Shown piece after piece: positions 8,355 to 17,812 of a DNA stretch of 64,000 bases. Within the stretch, counting starts at the first letter, position 1. Each line of letters begins with the position of its first letter. The notes beneath the pieces were generated by a model that saw only the letters and a list, made by a program, of their open reading frames with translations, did not search any database and was not told the origin of the DNA. Both the position numbers and the translations under genes were made by a program. The DNA is taken from positions 1-64,000 of the forward strand of contig CACNQV010000002.1 in assembly GCA_902622665.1 (NCBI GenBank), in the 5' to 3' direction. The DNA is from an uncultured Candidatus Actinomarina sp. (GTDB lineage Bacteria > Actinomycetota > Acidimicrobiia > Actinomarinales > Actinomarinaceae).

Positions 8355-8789
8355 TTAAGATAGGTCTATAAATTTCTCTTCAGTATCATCAACCTCTTCA
8401 AGACGAAGGATGGTGTCTTCGTAATTTGTGTCTGATTTACAAAGTATGTATATTAAATTTTCAATATTTGTAATTTCATTTGTCTCATTTATAAAAGATA
8501 TCCAAAGAATTCTTTTTAATGAAGATTGCTTAATTGACTTAATAAACACATCTCTTAATGATTTATCAGATCCCTCATAAAATATTCCACAAAAAGCACC
8601 TTCAGACGCTGTGTAAATATGTGAATCATCATAAATATCACCAATTGCTTTTTTACCTGGTAATTTTTCTATATAATCTTTTTCCTTTTTATCAGAAACA
8701 AATACTCTCAAGTCTTGATTTTGTTGCTTTAATTGGGCTAATAAGTTGATATGTTCTTCTGTATTTGGATTAATAAATATAGCAGGCAT
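8355..8789 (-). CDS. Unknown 144-aa protein
   Basis: I do not recognise the family. The protein is acidic and soluble, with alternating hydrophobic strands (AIFINPN; LRVFVSD; GAFCGIFYEG; LKRILWISFI) and helices, suggesting a small alpha/beta, possibly Rossmann-like fold; there is no signal peptide or membrane helix. It is encoded 46 nt upstream of the orphan DNA methyltransferase on the same strand and divergently from sufB. Coding status is supported by an uninterrupted frame of the right composition and by a TATTCT box 6 nt before the ATG. A partner role for the methyltransferase is possible but unsupported. Confidence 0.7.
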   Translation of the reverse strand: MPAIFINPNTEEHINLLAQLKQQNQDLRVFVSDKKEKDYIEKLPGKKAIGDIYDDSHIYTASEGAFCGIFYEGSDKSLRDVFIKSIKQSSLKRILWISFINETNEITNIENLIYILCKSDTNYEDTILRLEEVDDTEEKFIDLS

Positions 8790-8795
8790 ATAGAA

Positions 8796-8801
8796 AGAAT
8801 A
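8796..8801 (-). promoter_or_regulatory. Candidate -10 box TATTCT for the 144-aa gene
   Basis: TATTCT on the minus strand ends 6 nt before the ATG at 8789; there is no Shine-Dalgarno. Confidence 0.45.
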
Positions 8802-8858
8802 ACTAATAATAAAAAATAAATTAAATCAATACTTTTTATGATTGAACAGGCACATTAT

Positions 8859-8864
8859 TAATAT
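8859..8864 (+). promoter_or_regulatory. Candidate -10 box TAATAT for the suf operon
   Basis: TAATAT ends 6 nt before the sufB ATG, and the 6-nt spacer AAAAGT has no Shine-Dalgarno. No SufR-type repressor gene precedes the operon here, unlike many actinobacteria. Confidence 0.5.
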
Positions 8865-8870
8865 AAAAGT

Positions 8871-10280
8871 ATGGCAAATGTAGATATTGATATAGGTAAG
8901 TATTCTTTGGGGTGGTCTGACCCTGAAAAAAATGTATTTAAACCGGAAAAAGGTTTAAATGAAGACATAATTCGAAAAATGTCTGAAATTAAAGAAGAAC
9001 CTGAATGGATGCTTGATTTTAGGCTTAAAGCTTATAAAAGATTCCTTGATAAGCCAATGCCAGAATGGGTTGCGAAGGATAAATTAAGTCAATTAGATTT
9101 TGATGATATTTATTACTACATAAAACCTACTAAAGATCAAACTGATTCATGGGATGAAGTACCAGAAGAAATAAAACAAACTTATGAAAAACTTGGCATA
9201 CCTGAGGCTGAAAGAACCTATCTTGCTGGAGTTACTGCACAATATGAGAGTGAAGTTGTTTATCACAAAAATAGAGAAGACTTAGAAAAATTAGGCGTAT
9301 TGTTTTGCGATATGGATACAGCAGTTAGAGAATATCCAGAATTAGTTAAAGAATATTTTGGGTCGGTTATTCCTCCAGGAGACAATAAATTTGCTGCATT
9401 AAACTCAGCTGTTTGGTCAGGCGGATCCTTTATTTATGTTCCAAAAGGTGTACATGTCGAAGATCCTTTGCAGGCATATTTTAGAATTAATGCAGAAAAT
9501 ATGGGTCAATTTGAGAGAACTTTAATTCTTGTAGATGAAGGAGCTTCTGTACATTATATTGAAGGATGTTCAGCACCCGTTTATACAACTGATGCTTTAC
9601 ATTCCGCAGTTGTAGAGATAGTTGTTAAAGCATCTGGAACTTGTAGATACACAACAATTCAAAACTGGTCTAATGATGTTTATAACTTGGTCACAAAAAG
9701 AGCACAGGCTTATGGAAATGCAACAATGGAATGGATTGATGCAAATCTTGGTTCAGGTTTAACAGTTAAATATCCTTCCGTTTATTTAATGGAACCGGGT
9801 GCTCATGGTGAAGTTTTATCTGTAGCCTTTGCAAATTCAGGGCAACATCAAGATACAGGAGCAAAAATGGTTCATCTTGCTCCTGATACAACTTCTTTGA
9901 TAACATCAAAATCAGTTTCCAAAGGTGGTGGAAGAGGTGCATACAGAGGATTAGTCAGAGTTGAAGATGGTTCAGAAACAGCAAAAAGTTTTGTAAGATG
10001 TGACGCTTTGATACTTGATGATGAATCAAGATCAGATACTTATCCTTATATGGAGATTGAAGAAGCATCAGCAGTTATAGGTCACGAGGCAACAGTTTCA
10101 AAAGTAGGAGAAGATCAGCTATTCTATCTTATGAGCAGAGGTCTTTCTGAATCTGAAGCAACTTCTATGATAGTTGCAGGATTTGTTGAGGAATTTACTA
10201 AAACGTTACCGATGGAGTATGCCATGGAATTTAATCAACTGATTGAATTAAACATGATTGAAGCTGGCGCCGTTGGTTAA
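8871..10280 (+). CDS. sufB: Fe-S cluster assembly protein SufB
   Basis: Scaffold subunit of the SufBCD complex, cytoplasmic. The 469-aa length and beta-helix core fit SufB: conserved segments include [34 protein letters not shown] and [11 protein letters not shown], and the C-terminal region [11 protein letters not shown]...[17 protein letters not shown]. The Cys in the IEGCSAP segment is typical of SufB rather than SufD. It is the first gene of sufB-sufD-Rieske-sufC-fumC-rpiB, with 15 nt or less between consecutive genes. Transcription probably starts at or beside the ATG (see the box at 8859). Confidence 0.97.
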   Translation: MANVDIDIGKYSLGWSDPEKNVFKPEKGLNEDIIRKMSEIKEEPEWMLDFRLKAYKRFLDKPMPEWVAKDKLSQLDFDDIYYYIKPTKDQTDSWDEVPEEIKQTYEKLGIPEAERTYLAGVTAQYESEVVYHKNREDLEKLGVLFCDMDTAVREYPELVKEYFGSVIPPGDNKFAALNSAVWSGGSFIYVPKGVHVEDPLQAYFRINAENMGQFERTLILVDEGASVHYIEGCSAPVYTTDALHSAVVEIVVKASGTCRYTTIQNWSNDVYNLVTKRAQAYGNATMEWIDANLGSGLTVKYPSVYLMEPGAHGEVLSVAFANSGQHQDTGAKMVHLAPDTTSLITSKSVSKGGGRGAYRGLVRVEDGSETAKSFVRCDALILDDESRSDTYPYMEIEEASAVIGHEATVSKVGEDQLFYLMSRGLSESEATSMIVAGFVEEFTKTLPMEYAMEFNQLIELNMIEAGAVG

Positions 10281-10295
10281 TGAATAGGTAAAAAA

Positions 10296-11453
10296 TTGCA
10301 TAATAAGCTATTTGAAAAAAATTTTAAATCACTTTCATCTAAAGATTTCAACAATATTTCTACTAAAGACGAAGACTGGAAATATCTTGGAAAAAAGATA
10401 TTTGAACTTAATGATATTGAAATTGGAAAGTCTAGTGATATACAGGCGTCCAAAAAATTTGATATTGACACAAATTGTTTTAATTATGAATTAAATTCAA
10501 AGCATAAACATCTTGAAGTTGCTGATATTAGCTCAGTTAAAGAACCACTTATTAAGGAATCAATTAAAAGACCTTTTGACAAATTTAATATTGAACAATT
10601 TGAAAAAGTAACGGGTGGTTTTCAATTAAATATAACTGATGATAGTGAGCAATATTTTTCAGTAAATTTTCAATCTAATGATAATGCGATTCCCTATATT
10701 GGAATAAAAGTTAATAAAAACAAATCTGGAAAACTATTTTTAAATTTTGACGAATTAGTCAATGGAAATATTTATCCAATTATTGAAATTTTATTAAATG
10801 ACAATTCAAATTTAGAAATAATACTTTCTGTAACTTCTCAAAAAAATGTCAATATCGTAAATTCTTTATATGCCCAGCTGGAAAAAGACTCAAATTTAAC
10901 TATTCATAACATAAGCACAGGAGCAGAATTATCTCGTTCAAGAATGGATATAGATCTTTTAGGTAATGGTTCAGAATTTAGTTTAGATGGAATTTATTTT
11001 GGCGAAGAAAAGCAGATTCATGATAATAGAGTATTTGTAAATCACCTGGGCAAAAATACATCATCAAATATGATTACAAAAGGTGTATTAGGTGACGAAA
11101 GTAGTTCAATATTTACTGGAACAATACACATAGCTGAGGGAGCAGAAAAAACAGAATCTCATCAAGAAAACAGAAATATACTACTCAGCGAAGAAGCTAC
11201 TGCTCAATCTGTGCCAAATCTAGAAATATTATGTGATGATGTAATTTGCAGTCATGGTTCTTCAGTAGGCCCAATTGAAGAAAGTGTTTATCACTATGTT
11301 ATGGCTAGAGGTATTGAAAAAGTTGACGCTGATAAATTACTTATAAAAGGCTTCTTTAATGAAGTAATAAATGATTCTAAGTGGGAAATTATTCATGACA
11401 AAGTTTCTAATATTATTGAAAAAAAATACATGAATATAATCGAAAGTAACTAA
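10296..11453 (+). CDS. sufD: Fe-S cluster assembly protein SufD
   Basis: Second scaffold subunit, partner of SufB. The N-terminal half is diverged and Lys/Asn-rich, while the C-terminal beta-helix and the SufB/D hallmark are clear: FTGTIHIAEGAEKTESHQENRN (split by position about 270-290), then PNLEILCDDVICSHGSSVGPI and the helix MARGIEKVDADKLLIKGF. Length is 385 aa, within the family range. The TTG start is chosen because it is 15 nt after the sufB stop, has AGGT upstream and opens the conserved frame; no ATG is available in the first conserved region. Confidence 0.93.
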   Translation: MHNKLFEKNFKSLSSKDFNNISTKDEDWKYLGKKIFELNDIEIGKSSDIQASKKFDIDTNCFNYELNSKHKHLEVADISSVKEPLIKESIKRPFDKFNIEQFEKVTGGFQLNITDDSEQYFSVNFQSNDNAIPYIGIKVNKNKSGKLFLNFDELVNGNIYPIIEILLNDNSNLEIILSVTSQKNVNIVNSLYAQLEKDSNLTIHNISTGAELSRSRMDIDLLGNGSEFSLDGIYFGEEKQIHDNRVFVNHLGKNTSSNMITKGVLGDESSSIFTGTIHIAEGAEKTESHQENRNILLSEEATAQSVPNLEILCDDVICSHGSSVGPIEESVYHYVMARGIEKVDADKLLIKGFFNEVINDSKWEIIHDKVSNIIEKKYMNIIESN

Positions 11454-11454
11454 A

Positions 11455-11772
11455 TTGGAAAAAGTAAAAACAATAAAAAGTGAAGATATTGCTGAAAACT
11501 CGTCAGCGTTATTTGAAATTAATACTCATCAGATTGCTTTATTTAATTGTGAAGGGCAATTTTATGCCATTGATGATATGTGTTCTCATGCTGAAGCCAG
11601 CTTATCTGAAGGGGAAGTATATGATTGCAGAGTTGAATGCCCTCTTCATGGGGCTGAGTTTGATTTAAAAACTGGTGAAGCTGTTACATTTCCTGCTACA
11701 AAGAGTGTTAATACCTATAAAACTGAAATAATTGATGGTTATATTTATGTAGAAATGGGTACTAATGCTTAA
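11455..11772 (+). CDS. Rieske [2Fe-2S] ferredoxin of the suf operon
   Basis: Small (105 aa) soluble Rieske protein, of the bacterial dioxygenase-ferredoxin type. Both ligand pairs are present: C-x-H in CSHAEASL near residue 43 and C-x2-H in CPLHGAEF near residue 62. A Rieske gene between sufD and sufC is a common feature of actinobacterial suf operons; its role (electron donor or cluster carrier) is not settled. The start is TTG, 1 nt after the sufD stop. Its 3' end overlaps sufC by 8 nt. Confidence 0.92.
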   Translation: MEKVKTIKSEDIAENSSALFEINTHQIALFNCEGQFYAIDDMCSHAEASLSEGEVYDCRVECPLHGAEFDLKTGEAVTFPATKSVNTYKTEIIDGYIYVEMGTNA

Positions 11773-12454
11773 AATTGAAAATTTAAAAGCGTCAATAGGT
11801 GAAGTAGAAATCCTTAAGGGAGTTGATCTAGAAATTAAGCCTGGTGAACTACATGCAGTAATGGGTCCCAATGGTTCAGGAAAATCAACACTATGCCATG
11901 TTGTAATGGGAAATAAAGACTATAAAAGCAAAGGATCTATTTTTATTGATGAAGAAGAAATAAGTAAAAAACAACAAAACGAAAGATCAGACATGGGAGT
12001 TTTTCAGTCTTTTCAATATCCTGTTGGTCTGCCTGGAGTAACACTTCTCGAATTTTCTAAAATTATAAATCCAGACTTATCTGAAGATAAAATTATTAGA
12101 CTTGCTGACAGTTTTAAAGTAGAAGAATTTCTTGATCGTGAAGTAAATGTAGATTTGTCCGGTGGGGAAAAAAAGAGGTGTGAGCTTTTTCAATTAGCAC
12201 TCAAAAATCCAAAGGTAGCGTTACTAGATGAAATAGATTCAGGACTAGATATTGACGCTATAAAATCTGTTGCAGAGTTGATTAATGAAAATAGAAATGA
12301 CACAACGTCATACCTTATTGTTACTCATTACAGTAGGATTTTAAACTACTTAGATGTAGACAAGGTCCATATTGTAGTAAATGGTGAAATTGTAAAGACA
12401 GGAACTAAAGAACTTATTGAAGAAGTCGATTCTGGTGGATACACTCAATATTAG
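11765..12454 (+). CDS. sufC: Fe-S assembly ATPase SufC (copy 1, diverged)
   Basis: ABC-type soluble ATPase that binds SufB and SufD. Walker A GPNGSGKST near residue 36, Q-loop SFQYPVGLPG, signature DLSGGEKKR near 136 and Walker B VALLDEIDSGLD are intact. The Asp-loop SGLDIDA and the switch segment VTHYSR also fit SufC. At 229 aa it is slightly short, and it lacks the inserted helix seen in the second copy around its residue 90. It differs from the copy at 21030-21755 at many positions that copy 2 shares with canonical SufC (for example AFQYP and GGERKR). Its position after sufBD implies it is the cognate ATPase of this SufBD. Confidence 0.93.
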   Translation: MLKIENLKASIGEVEILKGVDLEIKPGELHAVMGPNGSGKSTLCHVVMGNKDYKSKGSIFIDEEEISKKQQNERSDMGVFQSFQYPVGLPGVTLLEFSKIINPDLSEDKIIRLADSFKVEEFLDREVNVDLSGGEKKRCELFQLALKNPKVALLDEIDSGLDIDAIKSVAELINENRNDTTSYLIVTHYSRILNYLDVDKVHIVVNGEIVKTGTKELIEEVDSGGYTQY

Positions 12455-12463
12455 GAACAGTAA

Positions 12464-13831
12464 ATGACACAAGAATTTAGAACTGAAAAAGACTCCATGG
12501 GAGAGTTTCAAGTTCCAACTGAAGCAAAATATGGAGCTTCTACAGCTAGGGCAGTAGAAAATTTTCCGATTTCAAACCTAAGGTTTTCAAGATCATTCAT
12601 TAAAGCTTTAGGGGAGATTAAAAAAGCTTGTGCTGAAGTTAATTTAAAGAATAAGTTATTAGAAAAGAAAGTTGCTGATTCTATTATTAATGCATCACAA
12701 CAAGTAGTTAATGGTGAGCATGATACTGACTTTGTAGTTGATATATTTCAAACTGGTTCAGGTACTTCGACGAATATGAATGCTAATGAAATAATTGCAA
12801 AAATTGCTTCAGAGAGTTTAAATGAGGCAATTCATCCAAACGACCATGTTAATATGAGTCAATCCTCAAACGATGTTATTCCTACAGCAACAAATATTGC
12901 AGCAGTTACAGATATTGTAGAAAACTTTATTCCATCTATAGAAAATTTAATTTCATCTTTTGAATCTAAGGCGAAGAAGTGGGAAAAGGTCTACAAAAAC
13001 GGCAGAACACATCTCATGGATGCAACTCCTGTTTCACTAGGACAAGAATTTAATGGTTATGCTGCACTTTTAACCGAAAGACTGCAAGATATTAAAGCTT
13101 CGTTACCTAATGCAAGTAAATTGGCAATTGGTGGTACAGCAGTCGGCACTGGTATTAATGCACCTGATAATTTTGGTAGCGATGTATCAAAAGAGATTTC
13201 AAATTCATTAGGTATTAAATTTACTGAAGTTGAAAATCATTTCACTCGCCAAGGATCTAGAGAAGAAATTGTACATCTATCAGGGTGCTTGAAGGCTTAT
13301 GCCGTTTCAATTTTTAAAATTGCTAATGATATTAGATGGATGGGTAGTGGACCTGTTTCAGGGCTAAATGAACTTAAAATACCTGCATTACAACCAGGCT
13401 CCTCAATTATGCCAGGTAAAGTTAATCCTGTAATACCAGAAATGATGATGCAAGTTTCTGCTCAAGTGATTGGCAATGACCACACTATTACTTTTTCTTC
13501 ATCCCAGGGCAATTTTGAGTTAAATACAATGTTGCCTGTAATGGCCCATAGCTTACTCGAAAGTATTGAATTATTAACTTCTGGTACTGCTGTATTTGAT
13601 CAAAAATTAATTAGTCAACTTGAAGCAAATACAGAAAAGTTAGAAAAAAATATCCAAAAAAATTCAATTTTAGTAACTGCTCTTGTGCCTGTACTTGGCT
13701 ACGATAAAGCTGCTGAAGTTGCAAAAGAAGCAATGTCACAAAACAAAACTATTAAAGATGTTTTAATTGAGAAAAACTTGATCTCAAATGAACAAATTGA
13801 TGAGATTTTAAATATAGAAAAATTAATTTAA
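12464..13831 (+). CDS. fumC: Class II fumarate hydratase
   Basis: Cytoplasmic TCA-cycle enzyme interconverting fumarate and malate, oxygen-stable and without an Fe-S cluster. Family markers in order: TGSGTSTNMNANE (about residue 104), GRTHLMDATP with the proton-relay His (about 185), GGTAVGTG, and the lyase signature GSSIMPGKVNP near 317. The length of 455 aa is standard. The gene follows sufC after 9 nt and overlaps rpiB by 1 nt (TAATG). Co-transcription of a cluster-free fumarase with suf is a reasonable pairing, but causality is not shown. Confidence 0.96.
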   Translation: MTQEFRTEKDSMGEFQVPTEAKYGASTARAVENFPISNLRFSRSFIKALGEIKKACAEVNLKNKLLEKKVADSIINASQQVVNGEHDTDFVVDIFQTGSGTSTNMNANEIIAKIASESLNEAIHPNDHVNMSQSSNDVIPTATNIAAVTDIVENFIPSIENLISSFESKAKKWEKVYKNGRTHLMDATPVSLGQEFNGYAALLTERLQDIKASLPNASKLAIGGTAVGTGINAPDNFGSDVSKEISNSLGIKFTEVENHFTRQGSREEIVHLSGCLKAYAVSIFKIANDIRWMGSGPVSGLNELKIPALQPGSSIMPGKVNPVIPEMMMQVSAQVIGNDHTITFSSSQGNFELNTMLPVMAHSLLESIELLTSGTAVFDQKLISQLEANTEKLEKNIQKNSILVTALVPVLGYDKAAEVAKEAMSQNKTIKDVLIEKNLISNEQIDEILNIEKLI

Positions 13832-14265
13832 TGATTAAAAATTTGGCAATTGCATCTGATCATGTTGGATACAGACTAAAAAACTATATTGTTAATAATC
13901 TTAAAAGTGAAATTAACATTAATGATTTTGGGACTAATAGTGATGAGAGTTGCGACTTTCCAGACTTTGCAAAAGAAGCCTGTAATTTTGTGGTCAATAA
14001 TGAATCCTTTAGAGGATTATTGATTTGTGGAAGTGGTGTAGGTATGTCAATTGCTGCAAATAAAATTTTAGGAATAAGAGCTTCAAATGTAGTTGATAAA
14101 GAGACTGCGATACAAAGCGTTGAACATAATGATGTTAATGTTTTGTGTTTAGGTGCAAATATTATTAATGAAGAGAATGTAATCGATATTGTCAGAAGTT
14201 TTTTAGAAGCTAAATTAATCAATGAAGAGAGATATTTAAGGAGAATTAGTAAATTAGAGGGTTAA
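13831..14265 (+). CDS. rpiB: RpiB/LacAB-family sugar-phosphate isomerase
   Basis: Likely ribose-5-phosphate isomerase B of the pentose phosphate pathway. N-terminal IASDHVGY, the ESCDFPDFA segment and the active-site loop LLICGSGVGMSIAANK with the catalytic Cys (about residue 69) match the family. So does the segment HNDVNVLCLGANI. At 144 aa it has normal RpiB length. It is last in the suf-fumC operon, starting on the stop of fumC, and ends 29 nt before the convergent permease gene with no visible hairpin. With transketolase at 30698 it would supply the non-oxidative pentose pathway. Confidence 0.9.
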   Translation: MIKNLAIASDHVGYRLKNYIVNNLKSEININDFGTNSDESCDFPDFAKEACNFVVNNESFRGLLICGSGVGMSIAANKILGIRASNVVDKETAIQSVEHNDVNVLCLGANIINEENVIDIVRSFLEAKLINEERYLRRISKLEG

Positions 14266-14294
14266 ATTAATTTCGCCAAATGTCTTCAAATCAA

Positions 14295-15224
14295 CTATCT
14301 ATTTTCTCTAAAGAATGGAATTCCAATATTTTTTGGAGCACCAGTATTTCCATTTTTTATAATTGTTAAGAAAACTAACACAAGAATAGTAATTATGTAA
14401 GGTGTAATTTTGACAATGTATGGACTCATCTCAAATCCATACGTTTGTAAACGTGGACCTAACGCCTCAAGAAAGCCAAATAGTAAAGCTCCAAATGCAG
14501 TTCTATATGGCTTCCATCCTCCAAAAATTACTAATGCCAATGCAATCCACCCACGTCCAGAAGTCATACCATCGGTCCAATACGGAACATAGCTCAGAGT
14601 AAGATAGACGCCAGAAAGACCAGCAAAAGCTCCACCAACACAAGTAGCTATAAATTGTGTTTTTGCAATTTTTAAGCCCATAGAGTCTGCAGATTTTAAA
14701 TCCTCACCTATTGCCTCTATTCTTCTTCCGAACATTGTTTTCTTTAAAACGTAAGCAGTAAAAATCATAAGCAAAATAGCAATGTAAAAGATAAGATTTT
14801 GATTGAGCAGTACTTGAAAAATATTTAATGGTTCTTCAATATCAATAAGGCTTTCAAGTTTGACTTCTAATTTTTTTCCAACATAGGGCTTACCAATCAG
14901 AGAAGAAAGAGAAAGACCAAGAATAGTCAAAATTAATCCAGACACTGTTTGGTCTTGTTTGAGAACAACAGTAACAAATGCGTGTATTGATGAAAATGCT
15001 GATGCGCTTAGAACACCAACAATTACTGCCAAAAATAAATTTTCTGTATTAATAGCAGTAATAAAACCTGAAACAGCACCAACTGATATCATTCCCTCTA
15101 CCCCTAGGTTTAAAATTCCTGACTTTTCTGTGATGAGTTCTCCTAGAGCAGCAATAAACAATAGTGTTGCAGCTTGCAATGTGGCATTCAACAACCCTAT
15201 TAACTGTACATCAATCATTTTCAC
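14295..15224 (-). CDS. BMP-type ABC importer permease (second)
   Basis: Integral membrane permease of the branched-chain/ribose superfamily, YufQ/NupQ type, usually paired with BMP-family binding proteins for nucleosides. About nine hydrophobic segments are visible; the ITEKSGILNLGVEGM segment near residue 30 and the GRRIEAIGEDLKSADSMGL cytoplasmic loop near 168 are family hallmarks. The length of 309 aa is typical. It overlaps the upstream permease by 14 nt and is the last gene of the four-gene importer operon. Confidence 0.9.
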   Translation of the reverse strand: MKMIDVQLIGLLNATLQAATLLFIAALGELITEKSGILNLGVEGMISVGAVSGFITAINTENLFLAVIVGVLSASAFSSIHAFVTVVLKQDQTVSGLILTILGLSLSSLIGKPYVGKKLEVKLESLIDIEEPLNIFQVLLNQNLIFYIAILLMIFTAYVLKKTMFGRRIEAIGEDLKSADSMGLKIAKTQFIATCVGGAFAGLSGVYLTLSYVPYWTDGMTSGRGWIALALVIFGGWKPYRTAFGALLFGFLEALGPRLQTYGFEMSPYIVKITPYIITILVLVFLTIIKNGNTGAPKNIGIPFFRENR

Positions 15225-16272
15225 TCTTTTTTAAAATTTCATAAGAAAAAAAGAATTGAGCTATTAGAGCTCCAAAAAGAGTAGTTGCCTGAATTATTTC
15301 AGCAATATAAGAACTAACTCCAATAGTTTGTATTACAGAACCTCCAATAGTTAAAGCTCCAAATAGACAACCTACTAAGAATATACCAACAGGCCTCATT
15401 CCAGTGATAGCTGCAACAATAATAGCTGTATAACCAAACCCCTGTGAAATTCCAGTTGATACTCTGTGTGTTTGGCTTAACAATTCGATTGCTCCAGCTA
15501 GTCCAGCAAAACCACCACCAATTAACATAGCAAAAAATGCTTTTTGTTTTGCATTAATACCAGCATAAATAGCAGTCAATGCTGACCCACCAGCTATTCT
15601 CATTTCATATCCAAATACTGATTTGTCTTTAATGTAATAAGCTATCAATGTGAAAAGTATGCAAATTAAAAATCCAGAGCTTAATTTTCCTATAACAGTT
15701 GGTAAATAAACAGACTCACTAACATAAGCTGCTGCAGGAAAATTTAAAGAAGCAGGATCTTTCCAAGCACCATTTATTAAATAAATAGTTAGCCCAAAGA
15801 CAATATAATTTGTTAGAAGGGTTGTAATAATTTCATTCACACCAAATAAAACTTTTGCAACTGCAGGGAAAAGAATACAAAAAGCACCTCCTAAAAATCC
15901 GGAAACTAAAAGAAGAAAAATATAAATTTGTGAATTATTTATTGATGTATTTATGTAAACAAAATTTAGAGCAATAGCTCCCATGAAAATCTGACCTTCA
16001 GCTCCAATGTTCCAAAGTTTTACAGAGTTAATTATTGAAATGCCTAGCCCAGCCAATATAAGAGGTATTGCTTTATTGAGTGAGTTACTAAGACTATTTA
16101 CACTGCCAATAGATAATTTAAGCATTAAGGAAAAAACATCAAATGGATTTTTTTCTTGTATAAATAATATTAAAGATCCCACAGCAAGAGCAATCAAAAA
16201 TCCTATTAAGAAAGAGTAAAAAGTCGCTAGTTCATTTCTGTAAAGTTTTTTAGAAAGAATAAATTTATTCAT
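15211..16272 (-). CDS. BMP-type ABC importer permease (first)
   Basis: Membrane permease of the YufP/NupP type (353 aa). Hallmarks are the N-terminal hydrophobic hairpin, AIPLILAGLGISI, NIGAEGQIFMGAIALNF near residue 90, and the loop GYEMRIAGGSALTAIYAGIN near 225. It forms the heteromeric channel with the downstream permease. It overlaps the ATPase gene by 8 nt and the next permease by 14 nt, consistent with translational coupling across the operon. Confidence 0.9.
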   Translation of the reverse strand: MNKFILSKKLYRNELATFYSFLIGFLIALAVGSLILFIQEKNPFDVFSLMLKLSIGSVNSLSNSLNKAIPLILAGLGISIINSVKLWNIGAEGQIFMGAIALNFVYINTSINNSQIYIFLLLVSGFLGGAFCILFPAVAKVLFGVNEIITTLLTNYIVFGLTIYLINGAWKDPASLNFPAAAYVSESVYLPTVIGKLSSGFLICILFTLIAYYIKDKSVFGYEMRIAGGSALTAIYAGINAKQKAFFAMLIGGGFAGLAGAIELLSQTHRVSTGISQGFGYTAIIVAAITGMRPVGIFLVGCLFGALTIGGSVIQTIGVSSYIAEIIQATTLFGALIAQFFFSYEILKKSEND

Positions 16273-17758
16273 TTATACCAGCCATTGCAAAGCCTATTGT
16301 CTCAATTGTTGCTGAATTGATATCGACTTCTTTTACTATTTTGCCTTCATAAAGAACAATAATTCTGTCGCTAAGTTTAAAAAGCTCATCAAGATCTTCT
16401 GAAATCAATAGAACAGCTGAGCCTTTGTCTCTTTGGTTAATTATCAATTTATGAATTGCTTCAACAGCACTAACATCCAACCCTCTTGTTGGCTGGGCAG
16501 CAACTATTACTTCAGGATTTGAAATTAATTCTCGACCCATTAAAAGCTTTTGCATATTTCCACCTGAAAGAGTAGAAATTTCTGCTTTTACATCAGGAGC
16601 TTTGATAGCAAATTGCTTAATTAAATCATTTAGGTAACCCAGCATTTTTCCTTTTGATAAATGAGGACCATAGCTTGCCTTAAAATATTCTTTTATAGCC
16701 GAATTATCTAAAACTGATACACCTGGAGCTAGACCTACACCAAGTCTATTTTCAGGAATATATGAAAGGCTTAGCTTTTTTCTAGATTTAACACCTTTTT
16801 TTGAAACATCTTGAGAGTTAATTAAAACTCTTCCTTGAAATTCTTTTTCAATTCCACAAATTACATTTGCCAGTTCTACCTGACCGTTACCAGACACACC
16901 AGCTACACCTAGAATCTCTCCTGATTGAATTGAAAAAGATATATCATCGAGTGATTTAAGTTGTTCCTCGTTTGTAAGTGATATGTCTTCTACTTTTAAT
17001 TTCACGCCACCTTTTTTATTATCTTTATTGAAATTAGAAGTTTTAACTTCGCCCATCATCAATTCAATTAGTTCCTTATCAGTTACCTTTTTTGTTTCTA
17101 AGTTTTTTGCAACCATTTTTCCGTTTTTCATTACAAATATTCTTTCAGTAAAATCTTTTATCTCTTTTAATTTATGAGTAATTAAAACAATAGTTTTTTG
17201 ATCTTCTTGAGAGAGTTTATCTAAAGATTCTTTAAGCTGTAATGTTTCCTGCGGAGTCAGAACTGCAGTAGGTTCATCTAGAAGCATAATTTCACTATTT
17301 TTAAAAATTAATTTCATTATCTCTACCTTTTGTTTTTCACCTACAGAAAGTTCATTAATAGGAGTTAAAAAATTTGAGTTCAAACTAAATATTTCCGAAT
17401 ATTTTTTATATGCCTCATCAAAATTTTCAGAAAATATATTTGCCTTAGAAAGAGTCAGGTTATCTTTTATTGTGAAACTTTCTATAAGCCTAAATTCTTG
17501 ATGTACCATTCCAACCCCAAGAGACGATGCTATATCAGGGTTCAATTTTTGTATTTTTTGGTTTTTGATTTCTATTGTTCCGCTTTCTGGAAGGTAAATT
17601 CCAGACAAAACATTCATTAAAGAAGATTTACCAGCACCATTTTCACCAAGTAGTCCGTGTATAATACCTTTTTGCAAGGAGAAATCTACACTATCAAGTG
17701 CTTTAACGTTTCCAAATGTTTTAGAAACATTTTTAACTTCAAGAATTGGAGAACTCAT
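16265..17758 (-). CDS. BMP-type ABC importer ATPase, two ATPase domains
   Basis: Tandem-domain ATPase of the sugar/nucleoside importer family (RbsA/NupO-like), 497 aa. Domain 1 has Walker A GENGAGKSS near residue 37, signature LSVGEKQK and Walker B IMLLDEPTA. Domain 2 has a reduced P-loop (GVSGNGQVE), signature LSGGNMQK and a Walker B region VIVAAQPTRGLD where Asp-Glu is replaced, so only domain 1 is expected to hydrolyse ATP well. That asymmetry is normal for this family. It is separated from the binding-protein gene by a 14-bp stem-loop at 17771. Confidence 0.93.
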   Translation of the reverse strand: MSSPILEVKNVSKTFGNVKALDSVDFSLQKGIIHGLLGENGAGKSSLMNVLSGIYLPESGTIEIKNQKIQKLNPDIASSLGVGMVHQEFRLIESFTIKDNLTLSKANIFSENFDEAYKKYSEIFSLNSNFLTPINELSVGEKQKVEIMKLIFKNSEIMLLDEPTAVLTPQETLQLKESLDKLSQEDQKTIVLITHKLKEIKDFTERIFVMKNGKMVAKNLETKKVTDKELIELMMGEVKTSNFNKDNKKGGVKLKVEDISLTNEEQLKSLDDISFSIQSGEILGVAGVSGNGQVELANVICGIEKEFQGRVLINSQDVSKKGVKSRKKLSLSYIPENRLGVGLAPGVSVLDNSAIKEYFKASYGPHLSKGKMLGYLNDLIKQFAIKAPDVKAEISTLSGGNMQKLLMGRELISNPEVIVAAQPTRGLDVSAVEAIHKLIINQRDKGSAVLLISEDLDELFKLSDRIIVLYEGKIVKEVDINSATIETIGFAMAGINE

Positions 17759-17770
17759 ATACTAAAGTAA

Positions 17771-17801
17771 TTAAGCACTCCAGCATTGCTGGAGTGCTTA
17801 A
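17771..17801 (-). terminator. Intercistronic stem-loop after the binding-protein gene
   Basis: A perfect 14-bp inverted repeat (17771-17784 with 17788-17801, arm TTAAGCACTCCAGC) has a 3-nt loop. It sits between the binding-protein stop and the ATPase start on the minus strand and is followed by a weak T-rich stretch, not a proper U tract. It may be a partial terminator or mRNA-stabilising hairpin that raises binding-protein output over the other subunits, a common arrangement in ABC importer operons. Function is inferred. Confidence 0.75.
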
Positions 17802-17812
17802 GAAAAAACATG

